A DNA stretch of 64,000 nucleotides from contig JBEKEC010000007.1 of assembly GCA_050014015.1 (NCBI GenBank), positions 149,605-213,604 of the forward strand. Direction: 5' to 3'. Each line of letters opens with the position of its first letter. Position 1 is the first letter of the stretch. The stretch is from PALSA-1353 sp050014015. Its GTDB lineage: Bacteria > Planctomycetota > Phycisphaerae > Tepidisphaerales > Tepidisphaeraceae. A model generated the notes under the pieces. That model ran no database searches. It was not told the origin of the DNA and saw only the letters and a list, made by a program, of their open reading frames with translations. A program made the position numbers and the translations under genes. Below are positions 30,908-40,182 of this stretch, in pieces.

Positions 30908-31993
30908 ATGCCATTTCGATTCTTGAACGCCCACGGCGCGGAAGGCGAAGCCTCCGCGGCTGCCGTGGGGTTCTCATTGCTTCTATTCCTTCCACCCGCC
31001 GCATTCGCCGCCGCCGATCCCGCCACCCAACCCGCAACCGCCCCCGCCTCCCTGCCCTCCGAGATCACCGTCGCCGCCGACGGCTCTGGAATGTTCACAA
31101 CCGTCCAGCAGGCGGTCGATGCCATCCCCGCCTATCCCCATCAGACCTATGACATTCATATTTTACCTGGAATCTACAACCAGCAGGTCACCGTTCCCCG
31201 CATCAAGCCCCTGATCCGCTTCCGCGGCGACGATCCGGCGACCACCATCCTCACCTTCGCACTCGGCGCAACCATGCCCGGACCCGACGGCAAACCCATC
31301 GGCACTTTCGCCACGCCCAGCGTCCGTATCCTCGCCGATGATTTCGACGCCCAGAACATCACCTTCCGCAACACCTTCGGACCTCACGGACAGGCACTGG
31401 CCATCGAGATCGCCGGCGACCGCGTCGCCTTCGACAATTGCCGGTTCCTCGGTTGGCAGGACACCGTCTTCGCCGACAGCTCCGGCCGAAATTATTTCCA
31501 TCACTGCTACGTCGAAGGCCACGTCGATTTCATCTTCGGAAAATCCACCGCCGTCTTCGACTCCTGCGAGATTCGCAGCCTGGGCAAGGGCTATCTCACC
31601 GCCGCTTCCACCCAGCCGCAGGCGCCCTTCGGTTACGTCTTCCTGCATTGCAATCTCACCGCCGATGCCGACGTCCCCGCCGCCTCGGTCTATCTCGGCC
31701 GCCCCTGGCGCCCATTCGGCGCCACCGCCTTCATCGATTGCCAAATAGGCCCGCACATCCGGCCCGAAGGTTGGTCCAACTGGAAAATCCCCGCCAACGA
31801 AAAGACCGCCCGCTACGCCGAATACGGCAACACCGGCCCCGGATCGGATAAGTCCGCCCGCGTATCCTGGGTACGTCAATTGAACTCCCAGGAGGTTTCG
31901 CAATACACGGTTGCCAACGTCCTCTGCGGCTCCGACGGCTGGCTACCCCCATTCTTTACCGGCGAATCCGCCCCCAGCGATCCGCGCCAATAA
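30908..31993 (+). CDS. Secreted pectinesterase (carbohydrate esterase 8-like)
   Basis: 361 aa from ATG 30908. Beta-helix pectin methylesterase: GQALAIEIAGDRVAFDNCRFLGWQDTVF contains the Asp of the first catalytic block, and YVEGHVDFIFGKSTAVFD the second, followed by LGRPWRPF with the substrate Arg/Trp. It de-esterifies pectin in the periplasm or outside. The signal peptide is odd: a hydrophobic LLLFLPPAAFA is preceded by NAHGAEGEASAAAVG, encoded by a palindromic insertion (30927-30969). Confidence 0.88.
   Translation: MPFRFLNAHGAEGEASAAAVGFSLLLFLPPAAFAAADPATQPATAPASLPSEITVAADGSGMFTTVQQAVDAIPAYPHQTYDIHILPGIYNQQVTVPRIKPLIRFRGDDPATTILTFALGATMPGPDGKPIGTFATPSVRILADDFDAQNITFRNTFGPHGQALAIEIAGDRVAFDNCRFLGWQDTVFADSSGRNYFHHCYVEGHVDFIFGKSTAVFDSCEIRSLGKGYLTAASTQPQAPFGYVFLHCNLTADADVPAASVYLGRPWRPFGATAFIDCQIGPHIRPEGWSNWKIPANEKTARYAEYGNTGPGSDKSARVSWVRQLNSQEVSQYTVANVLCGSDGWLPPFFTGESAPSDPRQ
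30927..30969. repeat. Nested palindromic insertion in the signal-peptide region
   Basis: An outer CCCACGGC...GCCGTGGG palindrome (30930-30968) holds a 21-bp inner palindrome GCGGAAGGCGAAGCCTCCGC (30938-30957). The inner part is identical to 5897-5916 in tRNA-Trp. Removal of the inner 21 bp leaves the simple copy seen at 29852. Confidence 0.85.
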
Positions 31994-32102
31994 AAACCGC
32001 TCGGACAACCGCCCGCCTCGCCACCAAAATTGAGCCGGCCGGTCCTCCGGCCGATTGTATCCGCGACGAAAAGAGCTACGTCTCCTTTAATCAATCCCGC
32101 CA

Positions 32103-33221
32103 GTGTTTGATGAGTTCGATCCGCCGGATCGCGACAGCATTCACATCACGCTCAACCATCCGGACTTGAAACTGAAACTGTCGGAATCGACGGTGGCGCC
32201 CAACGCGGGCGCACCCGAACGTGAGCAATCGATTATTTTCGAAGGACAGATCAAGGCGGGTGAGGCCGTCGCGTTCGTGGGCACATTCACCGGCGCATCC
32301 GGGATTCAATATCATCATCTGGTTGTGTGGGAAGCGTTTCGAGCCGAGCACTGGGAAGTTTGGAGTTTTCAGGGGGGATCTTCCGGAATTCCATGCGATT
32401 GGTGGATTCGGAACGGTCCGGCGGCGATGAGGACGCTGGCGGACGTCGCGGTTGTGTGGGCTTCACGCGCCAAACACGCGGCGAACGACCCGCCCGCGGC
32501 GTATTCCGTGACGCTGGAAAACGGGGCGACAGTTAAGTTGCTCGGGCTGTGTCGGCCGGAACGATACAATTTTTGCTGGTGGGACGGCGCGGGAGATCCG
32601 ATCGATGCGCCGATGCAGATTGGTTTATTGTCCGGCAACATCCGAACTCCGCCGCTTCGATATGGGATGGAGATTCACGGCGCGACGACCGAGCCGGATA
32701 CGCCAGTGCCAGCCGATCCGCAACAGGCGCCATTTCAGTCGAGTTCGACGCTTTTCGCTCCGAGCGTCCCAGCGCCAGGGGAAATCAAGGTGGATATAGG
32801 GATCGGGCCGTGGAAACAGATTGGAGAATGCAATTCAGACAAGCCGCTCGTTGTGGACAGGATCACCTATACGATCACGCGGAAAGAACGCCAGGGGGAT
32901 CATGAATTCTACGTGTTATACAAGCGCAGCGCGGAGAGAAATGACATTATGGCGCTGACGGCCATCAGCAATGACGGAAGCGAAGTCGGATCGAGGGAGG
33001 GACCGATTGTGAATAACGGTGTGAACGCCAAGACCGACTCGGCAACGTTCCGAAACCTTTCGATGGATCAGGTGAAAACGTTCCACCTTTGGTTGCGCAC
33101 GGGGCACGTGGTCCGCTTTGCGGATTTCGCGACGTCGCCGAATGAGAAGCCGCCCGAATCCGTCACTCGTGAAGAGGTTTTGGCCGCCAGCGCGAAATTT
33201 CGGCCAGGAGGTCGGCCGTGA
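32103..33221 (+). CDS. Hypothetical protein, unknown family
   Basis: 372 aa starting at GTG 32103; no ATG suits the N terminus, so the gene may be 5' truncated. Beta-rich, no signal peptide or membrane span. Two halves are visible: residues 1-130 (EGQIKAGEAVAFVGTFTGAS) and 190-372 (KVDIGIGPWKQIGECN; FHLWLRTGHVVRFADFATSP). I do not recognise it. Sequence around it is repeat-rich. Confidence 0.5.
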   Translation: MFDEFDPPDRDSIHITLNHPDLKLKLSESTVAPNAGAPEREQSIIFEGQIKAGEAVAFVGTFTGASGIQYHHLVVWEAFRAEHWEVWSFQGGSSGIPCDWWIRNGPAAMRTLADVAVVWASRAKHAANDPPAAYSVTLENGATVKLLGLCRPERYNFCWWDGAGDPIDAPMQIGLLSGNIRTPPLRYGMEIHGATTEPDTPVPADPQQAPFQSSSTLFAPSVPAPGEIKVDIGIGPWKQIGECNSDKPLVVDRITYTITRKERQGDHEFYVLYKRSAERNDIMALTAISNDGSEVGSREGPIVNNGVNAKTDSATFRNLSMDQVKTFHLWLRTGHVVRFADFATSPNEKPPESVTREEVLAASAKFRPGGRP

Positions 33222-33416
33222 GGATTGCCGGTGCGCGAGAGGGCCGGGTGAACCGGGACGCGGCGTGAACCGGGACGCAGCCCAGTTTTTTTCTAGCTGT
33301 GTCCCGGTTCACGTACCCGGTTCACGTCCCGTCCCGGTTCACCTCCCTCCCGCCATCACCCGCGCCAGAAAATATTCTCAAAAAATCCGCCGAATTCCAA
33401 AAACACGGTCAATCCT

Positions 33417-33648
33417 TTCACCTCCCGGCTATAGAGATAGAGGGACCCGCATTTTTTGTTGCCTATCTGACGCCCGTTACCCCAGCCCGAATGCGGTCAT
33501 CTCCGACACCGCCAATATGGCCGACCGCTGCTTTTTCAAGTGGGTCGTCCCGTCAACGTCAACAAAACCCCCCGTGGCACTATCGAAAACGGGGGTTTCG
33601 TAGACACCCCACCAGGGCCAATTCTGCAATCGTAGTTTTGCGATGACC
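33417..33648 (+). repeat. Dispersed long repeat, copy 1
   Basis: Begins TTCACCTCCCGGCTATAGAG and ends CGATGACC; a long copy, matching 41611-41828 over most of its length including the AACGTCAACAAAACCCCCC core. Confidence 0.75.
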
Positions 33649-33773
33649 TATAAAGCAAGAGAATGCAAACCGACCGCGGATTACACGGATTAACGCGGAT
33701 GGGAAGGAAAAATGAATTCATTCGTTTCTGATCCGCGTTATCCGCGAAATCCGTGGTTCGACTCTTTTTCAAG

Positions 33774-33915
33774 CCGCGACAAAATGGCCGACCGATGCCT
33801 TTTCAAGTGGGTCGTCCCGTAGACGTAGACAAAACCCCCCGCCGCGCTGTCGAAAATAAGGGTCTTGTCACCACGGCGCCCAGGCGCACTCTGCGACCGT
33901 AGTTTTATGATGACC
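33774..33915 (+). repeat. Dispersed long repeat, copy 2 (short)
   Basis: Starts CCGCGACAAAATGGCCGACC and ends TGATGACCA; lacks the first third of the family but keeps the ACAAAACCCCCC core and the AGTTTTATGATGACC end. Confidence 0.75.
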
Positions 33916-34009
33916 ATTTTAAGGCTGTCCGCTGACAAACCCTGACCAATGGCCCACGTCCTCCCGTCACGGTAAAATCGTCGGCCCGTAAACGTTCATC
34001 CGGAATCTT

Positions 34010-35158
34010 ATGCGTGATCGCCTGCAAATCATCGAGGGCTACGAATCGTTGCTGGCCGCCGGCCAGCCCGCCGCCGTGGCCACCGTTGTCTCGGTCCAAG
34101 GCTCTTCCTATCGCCTGCCCGGCGCCAGGATGCTCGTCGCCGGCGACAGCCGAACCTGGGGAACCGTCAGCGGCGGATGCCTCGAACGCGATGTCGCCCG
34201 CAGGGCACGAATGCTCATCCCCGAGCCAACCAAACCCATCATCGTCTGTTACGAAACCGACGACGAAGACGGCGGCCAGGAAACCGCCCGCCCCATCGCC
34301 GATCCCGGCCCATCCCTCGGCTGCGGCGGACGAATCGAAATCCTCATCCAGCGCGTCACCGGCATCGACCCCGGCCCGCTCGCCGCGTTCCACGCCGTCG
34401 TCCGCCGCCGAACCCGCGCCTCCCTGGCCACCGTCATCCGCGTCGGCTCCGCCGTCTCCGGCGCTCATCTTTTCCGTCTTGGCGATGATGAGCCTCTCGG
34501 CCAGATCGCGGACCCGAAATTGCATGGAGCCCTACTGGCCCACCTGCGCCGCGATCCGCCGGGCGATCGATCCTTCGAGATCCACCGCTGCGATCTCTCG
34601 CGCGGCGGATGGGCCGACGTGCTGATTGAGTGGTTGATCCCATCGCAAGCCCTCGCCGTTTTCGCCGATGGCCACGACGTGGCGCCCTTGGTCGATCTGG
34701 CCAAAGCGCTCGGCTGGCACGTGACGATCATCGGCTCCCGCCCGGTGGCCGGGCTTCGGCAAAGCTTTCCCACCGCCGATCAGTTGATCTGTTCCGCCGA
34801 CGGCCCCGCCGCCGATGTACCCCTTGACGCCGCCGCCATTGTCATGGCCCACAATTTCCACCGCGACGCCGCGGCGTTGGCCGCGCTTTTACGCAATCCC
34901 CGCGGCTACGTCGGCGTTCTCGGCCCGCGCCGCCGCACCGCACGTCTGCTCGCCGCCGCCGGCTTCGCCGGCCACGAGCACCGCATCCATTCCCCCATCG
35001 GCCTCGACATCGGCGCCGACAACCCCGAGCAGATCGCCCTGGCCATCGTCGCCGAAGTCCAAGCCGTCGCCGCCGCCCGCCCCGGCGGCCTACTCTCCCT
35101 CCGACCCGGACCGATTCACCTCAACCGCCAACCCAGGCAGAACCTGGAACCGATTTAA
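34010..35158 (+). CDS. XdhC/CoxI family protein
   Basis: 382 aa. N-terminal XdhC_CoxI segment (VATVVSVQGSSYRLPGARMLV, WGTVSGGCLERDVA) and a C-terminal Rossmann-like XdhC_C segment (LAVFADGHDVAPLVDLAKALGW, VGVLGPRRRTARLL, HSPIGLDIGADNPEQIALAIVAEV). These proteins bind the molybdenum cofactor and help insert the sulfurated form into xanthine-dehydrogenase-type enzymes. Followed three bases later by a mocA-like gene. No molybdo-hydroxylase is in the window. Confidence 0.9.
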   Translation: MRDRLQIIEGYESLLAAGQPAAVATVVSVQGSSYRLPGARMLVAGDSRTWGTVSGGCLERDVARRARMLIPEPTKPIIVCYETDDEDGGQETARPIADPGPSLGCGGRIEILIQRVTGIDPGPLAAFHAVVRRRTRASLATVIRVGSAVSGAHLFRLGDDEPLGQIADPKLHGALLAHLRRDPPGDRSFEIHRCDLSRGGWADVLIEWLIPSQALAVFADGHDVAPLVDLAKALGWHVTIIGSRPVAGLRQSFPTADQLICSADGPAADVPLDAAAIVMAHNFHRDAAALAALLRNPRGYVGVLGPRRRTARLLAAAGFAGHEHRIHSPIGLDIGADNPEQIALAIVAEVQAVAAARPGGLLSLRPGPIHLNRQPRQNLEPI

Positions 35159-35161
35159 TTC

Positions 35162-35779
35162 ATGCCCTCCATCGGCGCAATCATCCTCGCCGCCGGCGGC
35201 GGCTCACGCATGGGCCGGACCAAGCAGCTCCTGCGCATCGGCGGCCAATCCTTGCTTCGCCGCGCCGCCCGCGCCGCCCTCGACGCCGGCAGCCGGCCGG
35301 CCGTGGTCGTCACCGGCTCCGACGCCGATGCCGTTGCCGCCGACATCGCCGATCTGCCCGTGCAATCCGCGTTCAACCCCAACTGGTCCGCCGGCATCGG
35401 CACCAGCATCCGATGCGGTTTGTCCGCTGTTTTGGCCATCGATCCCTCCATCGCCGCAGTGATTGTCGCTCTCTGCGACCAACCCCGTCTTTCGCCGGAA
35501 ATCCTTGGCGATTTGATCGCGGCCTGGTCCGCCTCCGGCAAGCCGATGGCCGCCTGCCGTTACGCCGGCACCGTCGGCCCGCCGTGTTGTTTTGATAAGT
35601 CGACGTTCGACGAGTTATCCCGCCTCGCCGATGCCGACGGCGCCAAGCGTTTGCTCCTGGCCGATCCCGCGTCGGTAACCACCATCCCCTGGCCCGCCGG
35701 CGCCGACGATCTGGATACTCCCGCCGATTGGCGGCGGTTTTGCCAAACCGATCCCCCTCCGTCAGAATCCCCGCAATGA
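35162..35779 (+). CDS. MocA-like nucleotidyltransferase (molybdenum cofactor)
   Basis: 205 aa. The N terminus IILAAGGGSRMGRTKQLLRI is the NTP-transferase signature (LAAG.S.RMG..K), with VVVTGSDADAV and VALCDQPRL (metal-binding Asp). Likely transfers CMP to molybdopterin for hydroxylase enzymes, as implied by the adjacent xdhC. Its stop overlaps the GH3 start (ATGA). Confidence 0.87.
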   Translation: MPSIGAIILAAGGGSRMGRTKQLLRIGGQSLLRRAARAALDAGSRPAVVVTGSDADAVAADIADLPVQSAFNPNWSAGIGTSIRCGLSAVLAIDPSIAAVIVALCDQPRLSPEILGDLIAAWSASGKPMAACRYAGTVGPPCCFDKSTFDELSRLADADGAKRLLLADPASVTTIPWPAGADDLDTPADWRRFCQTDPPPSESPQ

Positions 35780-38142
35780 AACCAGCCCGCGCCACAAGAG
35801 CAACCGCATTCCCAAACGAACCCCCTCCCGCTGTACTCAGGGGGAGGGTTGGGGTGGGGGTCGAACATCGATTGGCTCACGAAACCCCCACCCTGGCCCT
35901 CCCCCTGAGTACAGGGGGAGGGGAAAAAGAGCGCCATCCTCGAGAATGCAGTTGCCCTGCCCGCGCTATCCTGTTCCTTTTGCTATTCAGCGTGTTTCCC
36001 GTCGGCTGCGCCGAGCGCCGCGAACCGCGCATCGACCACCTGATTTCACAAATGACCCTGCAAGAGAAAGTCGCCATGGTCCACGCCGACACCAAGTTCT
36101 CCGCCGCGGGCGTCCCTCGCCTGGGCGTTCCCCGTCTCTGGATGAGCGACGGCCCGCACGGCGTCCGCGAGGAGATTCAGACCGACAGTTGGCGCCCCGC
36201 CGGCCGAACCGATGATTTTTCCACCGCAATGCCCGTGGACCTCTGCCTCGCCGCCACCTTTGATCCCGCCATCGCCCACGCCTACGGCGCCGTCATCGGA
36301 CAGGAGGCCAAAGCACGCGGCAAGAACGTCATGCTCGGACCCAGCCTCAACATTCAGCGCACTCCCCTCGGCGGCCGCAATTTCGAATACATGGGCGAAG
36401 ACCCTTTCCTCACCAGCCGGATGGCCGTCGGCTACATCCGCGGCGAACAGGCCCAGGGCGTCGCCTCCTGTGCCAAGCATTTCGCCGCCAACAATCAGGA
36501 GACCAACCGCGGCTCCATCGACGTCGAGATGGACGAACGCACCCTCCGCGAGATTTATCTCCCCGCCTTTCGCGCCGCCGTTCAGCAGGCCGGCGTCCTT
36601 TGCGTCATGGGCGCTTACAACCAGTTCCGCGGCCAACATTGCTGTCACAACGACTACCTGCTCAATAAAATCCTCAAGGGCGAATGGGGATTTACCGGCA
36701 TGGTCATCTCAGATTGGGGCGGCGCCCACGACACGCGCCAGGCCGCTCTCAACGGCCTCGATTTGGAAATGGGAACCAACAAGCCCCACAGCCAGTATCA
36801 TCTGGTCAATCCGTTTCTTGAGATCGACATGGAAATAGCAACCAACACGCCCTACAACCAATATTATCTGGCCGATCCGTTTCTTCAGCTCGTCACCAGC
36901 GGCCAGATTCCGGTCTCGGTTTTGGACGACAAGGTTCGCCGGCGCCTTCGCGTGATGCAGGCCATCGGATTGCTCGATCATCCCTCCACCGGCGGCTCCA
37001 TCAATACCCCCCAGCACCAGACCACCGCCCGCCAGGTCGCCGAAGAGGGCATCGTTCTGCTGAAAAACGATCGCGATCTGCTTCCACTGGATTCAAAAAA
37101 AATCTCCTCCATCGCGGTCATCGGGGAAAACGCGGTCCATCCGATGGCCCACGCCGGCGGCAGTGCGGAGATCAAGGCCTTCTACGAAATCACGCCCCTT
37201 CAGGGCATTCTCCAACGCGCCCCCAACGTCAACGTCACCTTCTCCATGGGCTACGCCCGCAAAGGCATGAATGACCAGACGATCGCCCGCGCCGTGCGCG
37301 CCGCTTCACAGGCCGACGTCGCCATCGTCGTCGCCGGGCTCCCCCATGACAGATTTCACGACGAAGAGGGCTCGGACCGAAAAGACCTCAAGCTCCCGTT
37401 CCGCCAGGATGAACTGATCCAAAAGATCGTCCAGGCCAACCCCCGCACCATCGTCGTTCTGATCGACGGTGGGGCGGTCGAGATGCCGTGGGTCGATCGG
37501 GCGCCGGCCATCGTGCAGGCCTGGTATCCCGGCATGGAAGGGGGCAACGCGCTGGCCGAAATCCTCTTCGGCGACATCAACCCCTCCGGCAAGCTTCCCT
37601 GCACTTTCCCCAGAAAGTTGAGCGATTCACCCGCCCATGCGATGGGCAATTTCCCCGGCCAACACGGCGTCGAGCATTACGCCGAAGGCCTGCTCGTTGG
37701 CTACCGCTGGTTCGACGCCAAGGCCATCCAGCCGCTCTTTCCCTTCGGATTCGGATTGTCCTACACGCGCTTCGACTACTCCAATCTGAGGCTCGTCGAT
37801 CAGCATGGCCTGAACGGCAACGACGTGCTAGTTGAATGCGACATCGCCAACACCGGTTCTCGAACCGGCTCGGAAATCGTGCAGGTGTACGTCACCCAAT
37901 CCCACCCCAGCCTTCCCCGCCCGCCCAAGGAGCTGAAGGGCTTCGCCAGAATCTCCCTCAAACCCGGCGAAAAGGGCATGGTTTCGATTCCCCTGGATTT
38001 CAGTTCATTTGCGTTTTACGACCCCGCCCGCGCCGCCTGGGTCGCCGAGAAAGATGACTACGCCATCGAAGTCGCCAGCTCCTCGCGCGACGTTCGTCTC
38101 ACCGGCACGTGGACATTGCCCGAGTCAACGACGAAGAAATGA
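35776..38142 (+). CDS. Glycoside hydrolase family 3 lipoprotein (beta-glucosidase-like)
   Basis: 788 aa; ATG 35776 overlaps the previous stop by four bases, which supports this start. A dispersed repeat (35822-35923) sits in frame between MKPARATRATA and the hydrophobic ILFLLLFSVFPVGC, where C is a likely lipobox. Then the GH3 barrel (HADTKFSAAGVPRLGVP, FEYMGEDPFL), nucleophile Asp313 in VISDWGG, the second domain (EEGIVLLKNDRDLLPL) and a fibronectin-like C-terminal domain (VQVYVTQSHPSLPRPPKELKGF). It would cleave terminal beta-linked sugars at the cell envelope. Confidence 0.9.
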   Translation: MKPARATRATAFPNEPPPAVLRGRVGVGVEHRLAHETPTLALPLSTGGGEKERHPRECSCPARAILFLLLFSVFPVGCAERREPRIDHLISQMTLQEKVAMVHADTKFSAAGVPRLGVPRLWMSDGPHGVREEIQTDSWRPAGRTDDFSTAMPVDLCLAATFDPAIAHAYGAVIGQEAKARGKNVMLGPSLNIQRTPLGGRNFEYMGEDPFLTSRMAVGYIRGEQAQGVASCAKHFAANNQETNRGSIDVEMDERTLREIYLPAFRAAVQQAGVLCVMGAYNQFRGQHCCHNDYLLNKILKGEWGFTGMVISDWGGAHDTRQAALNGLDLEMGTNKPHSQYHLVNPFLEIDMEIATNTPYNQYYLADPFLQLVTSGQIPVSVLDDKVRRRLRVMQAIGLLDHPSTGGSINTPQHQTTARQVAEEGIVLLKNDRDLLPLDSKKISSIAVIGENAVHPMAHAGGSAEIKAFYEITPLQGILQRAPNVNVTFSMGYARKGMNDQTIARAVRAASQADVAIVVAGLPHDRFHDEEGSDRKDLKLPFRQDELIQKIVQANPRTIVVLIDGGAVEMPWVDRAPAIVQAWYPGMEGGNALAEILFGDINPSGKLPCTFPRKLSDSPAHAMGNFPGQHGVEHYAEGLLVGYRWFDAKAIQPLFPFGFGLSYTRFDYSNLRLVDQHGLNGNDVLVECDIANTGSRTGSEIVQVYVTQSHPSLPRPPKELKGFARISLKPGEKGMVSIPLDFSSFAFYDPARAAWVAEKDDYAIEVASSSRDVRLTGTWTLPESTTKK
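35822..35923. repeat. Dispersed palindromic element, copy 2 (inside the GH3 leader)
   Basis: Core palindrome CCCCTCCCGCTGTACTCAGG...GTACAGGGGGAGGGG around the GTCGAACATCGATTGG centre. The outer TGCGTG-type ends of copies 1 and 3 are not seen clearly here. It lies in frame within the GH3 reading frame. Confidence 0.8.
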
Positions 38143-38657
38143 TTCTGATCCCCATTATTCACCGCGAAGTGCGGCATGGCCGCAACCAGAAAATATTACC
38201 GCGAAGACGCCCAGCGCCGGCTGTGCCCGCAACCCAAAGAGTTTTACCACGAAGGCGCGAAGCTCGCGAAGTTGCGCGAAGCTGGGTCTAGGTCAGGCCA
38301 TTACTTCTCTTGCTTCTCTGCGCCTTTGCCACGGAGGCGAAGCCTTCCGTGCCTCTGCGTGAGATCTTTCTTCAATGGATTTCAACTCGATTCGAGCCGA
38401 ACTACAAGTAAGCGCGGCACCCCGGAAGCTGCGCGGTCTTGGAAAATCTTTGCGTGGCGACAAGATATTGCAGGATATCAACGAAGGGCGCGAAGTTACG
38501 CGAAGTTAAAATCAACTCTTATTCTCTTCTTCGCGTAACTTCGCGCCCTTCGCGTCTTCACGGTAACGCATTTGAAGATAGGCCATAGAGCGGGGATGCG
38601 GCCTGATCTTGGAAAATCTTGGCGTCTTCACGGTGAATAATCCGGGCTAACTTGGAT
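38143..38657. other. Convergent intergenic region, repeat-rich
   Basis: No gene. Contains many GCGAAGTTGCGCGAAG / ACGAAGG variants, the palindrome ACGGAGGCGAAGCCTTCCGT (38331-38350) and a perfect 23-bp inverted repeat (38483-38551). It separates the convergent GH3 and transglutaminase-like genes. Confidence 0.6.
38483..38551. repeat. Perfect 23-bp inverted repeat, possible bidirectional terminator
   Basis: GAAGGGCGCGAAGTTACGCG... at 38483-38505 is perfectly complementary to 38529-38551, with a 23-base spacer. Between convergent genes; could end both transcripts. Confidence 0.6.
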
Positions 38658-39500
38658 TCAAGCCGACAGAACGTCCAGCAACTGCTTCAAATCCGTGCGC
38701 TGCGGATCGTCTGGGTTATTGCGGAGATACGCGTCCAGCCACACCCTCGCCGGCCGCGACATCCCGATCCGCGCCAGCACCAACGCCAAATCCCGTTGCA
38801 GGTGGCCCTGCTTTGGCCAGAGCAGCATTTCCATCTCCAGCATCGCCGCAACCTCGGCGTATTGGCTGTTCGATCCGAAGATGTGCAGAAGATTTTGCAG
38901 GATCCGCGTCAGCCAATGCCGATTCGACGCCGGCTTGAGCATGTCGTCGGTCCATTCCAGTTCCGGCCCGAACATTTCCTGCATCCGCGCGTGCGCCTCC
39001 TGGCGCGTCAGCACTCGGCCGCCGGAAAACGCGTCCACCAACAGGATCTGCTCCGGACGCTCCTCCACCGCCACCAGAAAATGGCCCGGAAGTCCCACGC
39101 CCCACGTCCGAAGGCCCAGCCGTTCGGCGACGATCTTGTAAACGAGGCTCAACGTAATCGGCAAGCCTCGCTTCGTCGTCAAAACGGCGGGCAAATAACT
39201 GTTTGCCGGATTGTAATAATCTTCCGTGTTCCCGATCAGCCCGCCGCTTTCAAACAGCACGTCGTGCAGATGCGCCAGGATCGCCTGTGTTTGCTGGCCC
39301 CGAACCCGCTTGCGAACCGCATCCACGTAATGCTGAATCTGCCGATCCACCCGCTGCGGATTCGCCTCCGGCATCTGGTGCATCGCGATTGCCACCGCGC
39401 CGTTCAGCAACGCGTCGGACGATTTCAGCGTCTCAACCTGTCGCCCAAGGAGATTGAATGCCTCCGGCGAACAGCATTGCGGTAACTCCGGACGGCTCAT
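38658..39500 (-). CDS. SirB1-type transglutaminase-like protein with TPR-like tail
   Basis: 280 aa from ATG 39500. Residues about 30-230 follow the SirB1/transglutaminase-like family: YYNPANSYLPAVLTTKRGLPITLSLVYKIVAERLGL and VGLPGHFLVAVEE. The C-terminal 60 residues (LLWPKQGHLQRDLALVLARIGMSRPARVWLDAYL) look like TPR helices. The cysteine-protease-like catalytic set is not complete in this subfamily; function unknown. The gene upstream on this strand is not present: a dispersed repeat follows its start. Confidence 0.85.
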   Translation of the reverse strand: MSRPELPQCCSPEAFNLLGRQVETLKSSDALLNGAVAIAMHQMPEANPQRVDRQIQHYVDAVRKRVRGQQTQAILAHLHDVLFESGGLIGNTEDYYNPANSYLPAVLTTKRGLPITLSLVYKIVAERLGLRTWGVGLPGHFLVAVEERPEQILLVDAFSGGRVLTRQEAHARMQEMFGPELEWTDDMLKPASNRHWLTRILQNLLHIFGSNSQYAEVAAMLEMEMLLWPKQGHLQRDLALVLARIGMSRPARVWLDAYLRNNPDDPQRTDLKQLLDVLSA

Positions 39501-39567
39501 GAGGCGTCTCCGATAGTGGCCCAAGGCTTATATCGGACAGAACGGCATTTCCTCATGCATAATGGGG

Positions 39568-39735
39568 GCGGGTGCGTGTCGCTTGTTGAAAAGAATTTCC
39601 CCCTCCCCATGTACTCAGGGGGAGGGTCGGGGTGGGGGTCGAACGTCGATTGACCTCGGAAACCCCCCACCCTGACCCTCCCCCGGAGTACCAGGGGAGG
39701 GGAAGAAGAGGGCTTGCAGAATATGCCACGCACCC
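39568..39735. repeat. Dispersed palindromic element, copy 3 (complete)
   Basis: GGGTGCGTG at one end and CACGCACCC at the other, with the CCCCTCCCC...GGGGAGGGG core (39600-39702). The most complete copy; flanking AAGAATTTCC and GAAGAAGAG.GCTTGCAG are shared with the copy at 17293. Confidence 0.85.
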
Positions 39736-39800
39736 AATGGGGCCCACAGCGTCAAGTTGGCGGGGCGCCGCCGTTTTGAGATATGCTTTGACCAGCGGTT

Positions 39801-40178
39801 ATGCCCAACAAGACCCACGAATTCCCACGCTCGCACCGCCTCAGCGGCAAGAACGCCTTCGCCGCCGTCTATGCCGCCGGCGCCAAGCAATCCCGCGGCC
39901 CGCTTGCTCTCTATTCCATGCCCAACGCTATTTCCCATTACCGCTGGGGCCTGAGCGTCTCACGCCGGGTCGGACCCGCCGTCCAACGCAATCGCGCCAA
40001 ACGCATGCTCCGCGAATCCATCCGCCTCCTTCAGCGCGATTTCCCCGCCGCTTACGATGTCGTTATCGTCCTCCGCCCCCACCAGCCCATGACCCTCGCC
40101 GAATACCAGAAAAACCTCGCCGCCCTGATCGAACGCGCCCACGATCATTGGTCCTCCACTCCGCCTACAATGAAGTGA
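39801..40178 (+). CDS. rnpA: Ribonuclease P protein component
   Basis: 125 aa. RNase P protein fold with the basic signature RNRAKRMLRESIRLL (residues about 62-76) after WGLSVSRRVGPAVQ. It binds the catalytic RNA and pre-tRNA leaders. Followed four bases later by yidD as in most bacteria. The usual rpmH gene is absent upstream; the space is filled by the dispersed repeat. Confidence 0.93.
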   Translation: MPNKTHEFPRSHRLSGKNAFAAVYAAGAKQSRGPLALYSMPNAISHYRWGLSVSRRVGPAVQRNRAKRMLRESIRLLQRDFPAAYDVVIVLRPHQPMTLAEYQKNLAALIERAHDHWSSTPPTMK

Positions 40179-40182
40179 ACCC

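Larger units (their letters stand above)
33222..34009. other. Repeat-rich non-coding stretch
   Basis: Contains inverted GAACCGGGAC/GTCCCGGTTC units (33247-33350), a CCGCGGATTACACGGATTAACGC-type inverted repeat (33672-33766), and two copies of a 130-230-bp repeat family (33417-33648, 33774-33915). No gene is supported. Confidence 0.6.

Noticed and set aside
33417..33915. Dispersed long repeats as integron attC sites
   Set aside because: They lack the conserved core sites and any integrase or cassette genes nearby.
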